In this document: piece by piece, positions 62,001 to 64,000 of the stretch | Position numbering within the stretch: position 1 is the first letter of the stretch | Layout: each line of letters starts with the position of its first letter | The notes under the pieces: model-generated | Database searches by the model: none | The model's input: the letters and a program-made list of their open reading frames with translations, nothing else | Told to the model about the DNA's origin: nothing | Position numbers and translations under genes: made by a program | NCBI GenBank assembly: GCA_013400975.1 | Contig: WBMZ01000171.1 | Span: 56,813-120,812, forward strand | Direction of reading: 5' to 3' | DNA length: 64,000 nt | Origin: Atrichornis clamosus | Lineage: Eukaryota > Chordata > Aves > Passeriformes > Menuridae

Positions 62001-64000
62001 AAACAGCTGTGCTGCCGAAACACCCGGTGGCAGGCTATGTGAATATTAGCAGAGATACCCCCAAATCAACTCTGTCTGTATTTATGAGTGTTTTGTTGCC
62101 AGCTGAGGCAGCTGTCAAGAGGGTTGACTTTGGGGAAACGGATGTGAGCTCGGAATTGCAGAGTTTGAAGCCCTTATGTTCATTTTGCTTGTCCATCAGC
62201 ATTTAAAAACGTGTACTGAAAGGATATGTTGGGCATACAAAGCCTTGTGCTGTGGAGAAGCACTTCAAGTGCCATGAGTTATTTTTCTGTCTTTAAAAAA
62301 AAATGGAGGAGCCACTTACTTTAGGGCAGACTGATTCTGAGCTGGTTTCTTTATAAGGAAGCTCCTCACTTACTGCAAGGAGTTTGTGTAACACCAAAAT
62401 CCACTTCTCTTTGCAATGACCAGCTCAGGGTTTGCCTGATTGCTCACACTGGTGCCAACTGGGAGCACCCCACCCGAAAATAATGGAGAATAATGGAGTC
62501 AAGATGGACAAAAATGGCACTTGAGGGGTACCCCAGCTCCTGGTGTTGGTGTTCCTCAGCTTTTCCAACACAGTGGGGAAGGTTTGAAGCCCCCTGGGCA
62601 GAGCCTGTACCTGCCCAGGCTCCATCCCTGTGTGGCACACCTGGGGAAAGGCACAGAGTGTCCCCAGGCAGTGCAGGGGTGGGGCAGCCCTCCACAACCC
62701 TGTGTAGAAACAACTCTACCCTCAGTTGTTTAGGAGGTGTTAGCTCGAAGTGCAGTTTGGAGTTGAGGAGTTCCTGGCTCTTGATCTCATGCTCTCACCT
62801 GTGCTTGCCCAAAGGGAGGGCACGGCAAGAGGCAAAAGGAAAATTCTGGTTGTAAAAACAGTTTTGTTTAAAGATCTGTCCCCAGTAAAACACACTCTGT
62901 GCAATGGCTAATTGCACAGGCCGCGCACTACGATTTCACAAGTGGCCTCCTGCCTCGTTTTTGTTCTTTGTCAATCCCAATGAACTTAGAGGTTGCTTCC
63001 AAACTTAGTGATTCTATCATTCTGTAAGCAGGGATTTCTCCAGCTCTCACACTTTCCCTACTGTCCTAAACTCTCAGTCCCTACTACGTGTACCCTGGAG
63101 ATGATTGTTCCACCTCAAAAAATCTTCAATGTTTCAATACTTCCTTTTATTGTGAGACAGACAAATGCTGGAGATTTTCTGTACAGATCAATGCTAGAAA
63201 AAGTATCCTGGACTGTTTAAAATAATCCATTTCCCCTACCTGTTTTTCTTTCAGCTGATTGCACTCTGCTAATTTTGAAGTGGGATCCTTTAGCGTGGTC
63301 AGAGATTCTTGTGTGTGTGTGTGTGTGTGTTCTTCCACTCCAGACCCCCTTTTCCACTTGGGTTTATGAGGAATTCGGAGCCTGGTTCTACCAAGGGAGG
63401 AAAAAAAGCCCACAGTGAATTGCAGCAATGTACATGTGGGTAATTATACCCTTGTCTGCACTGGAAAGAAAAGGAAGAAAAAAAGCCCAGCTGCCTTCTT
63501 GTTCCCCCTCTCCTGGCAGACAGCTCCTGCTGGCAGGCTGGTTGGCCAGGGGAGGGGTGGCAGGTGAGGTGCACACCTGAGCACTGTGCCTGGCGCTGTC
63601 AGGCTGGATGCTGACAGATTGCATGAACTGTGGTCTCACGTGCTGCAGATTTAATCTAAACACCCTTCTGGCACGTCTTTACTTTCCATGCACTTTGTCC
63701 CACTGCAGGTACCGTGCAGGGCGCTGAATGTAGCTGCAGGAGGAAAGAAAAAGGCTCTTAACCCTATTGTTTTAAACAAAAATAATGGTTACCTTGAGAC
63801 TTCCAGTTTCTGTTAGGTCCTTCAGGATCTTAAATGTTTGGAAAACGCCATGAAAAGGAGTCAGTTGGTAAGATTCTACAGAAATTATTGTAGTACAAAG
63901 TGAGATAAATACCTCTTGAGGTGAAGGACTGAAAGTTTTTGGTTTTTTTTTTGTTTGTAGTGTATATGGGATATCAGCTTGTGCCTGGTTTTCCTTCCTT
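59058..64000. other. intergenic DNA to the window edge
   Basis: No gene, RNA gene or interspersed repeat was recognised. A (GT)10-like run lies at about 63310-63330 and a T run near 63942-63951. Confidence 0.45.

Noticed and set aside
28216..64000. A further gene such as TMEM167A or XRCC4, which follow in mammals
   Set aside because: No exon of either was recognised. In mammals they lie far beyond ATP6AP1L, so a desert is expected.

Overview
The window looks like bird nuclear DNA, most likely a passerine. It carries three vertebrate genes with ordinary GT-AG introns. Between and inside them lie many short 5'-truncated CR1 LINE tails of the avian type, plus one piece of an avian LTR. The gene order ATG10 - RPS23 (opposite strand) - ATP6AP1L is the order known from other amniotes, including human chromosome 5q14. 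No bacterial, plasmid or phage feature is present.

Layout. 1-1725 (+) holds the last two coding exons of ATG10, including the catalytic cysteine of this E2-like enzyme of ATG12 conjugation; the earlier exons lie left of the window. 7314-9125 (-) is a complete four-exon RPS23 gene for 40S ribosomal protein uS12, 143 aa, with a CpG-rich promoter, a TATA-like box and a pyrimidine tract near the inferred start. 9250-14040 is a repeat-rich spacer: a 21-bp minisatellite whose units resemble the Pol III B-box, an LTR fragment and five CR1 tails. 15040-28215 (+) is ATP6AP1L: seven coding exons whose reading frames join cleanly into a 343-aa type I membrane protein of the V-ATPase accessory subunit Ac45 family. 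About 28.2-64 kb holds no gene I can support; I read it as intergenic desert with five further CR1 tails, microsatellites and a few CG-rich islets.

The three genes are neighbours by ancestry rather than one functional unit: ATG10 in autophagy, RPS23 in translation, ATP6AP1L related to V-ATPase assembly. ATG10 and RPS23 converge (stop codons about 5.6 kb apart); RPS23 and ATP6AP1L diverge (start codons about 6.2 kb apart).

I found no convincing new biological system. The observations most worth checking are the B-box-like minisatellite upstream of RPS23, a 10-bp inverted pair of homeodomain-type sites in a CG-rich block of ATP6AP1L intron 1, a perfect 12-bp inverted repeat in the same intron, the upstream ATGs of ATP6AP1L, and a cysteine-dense minus-strand ORF at 30.5-30.9 kb.
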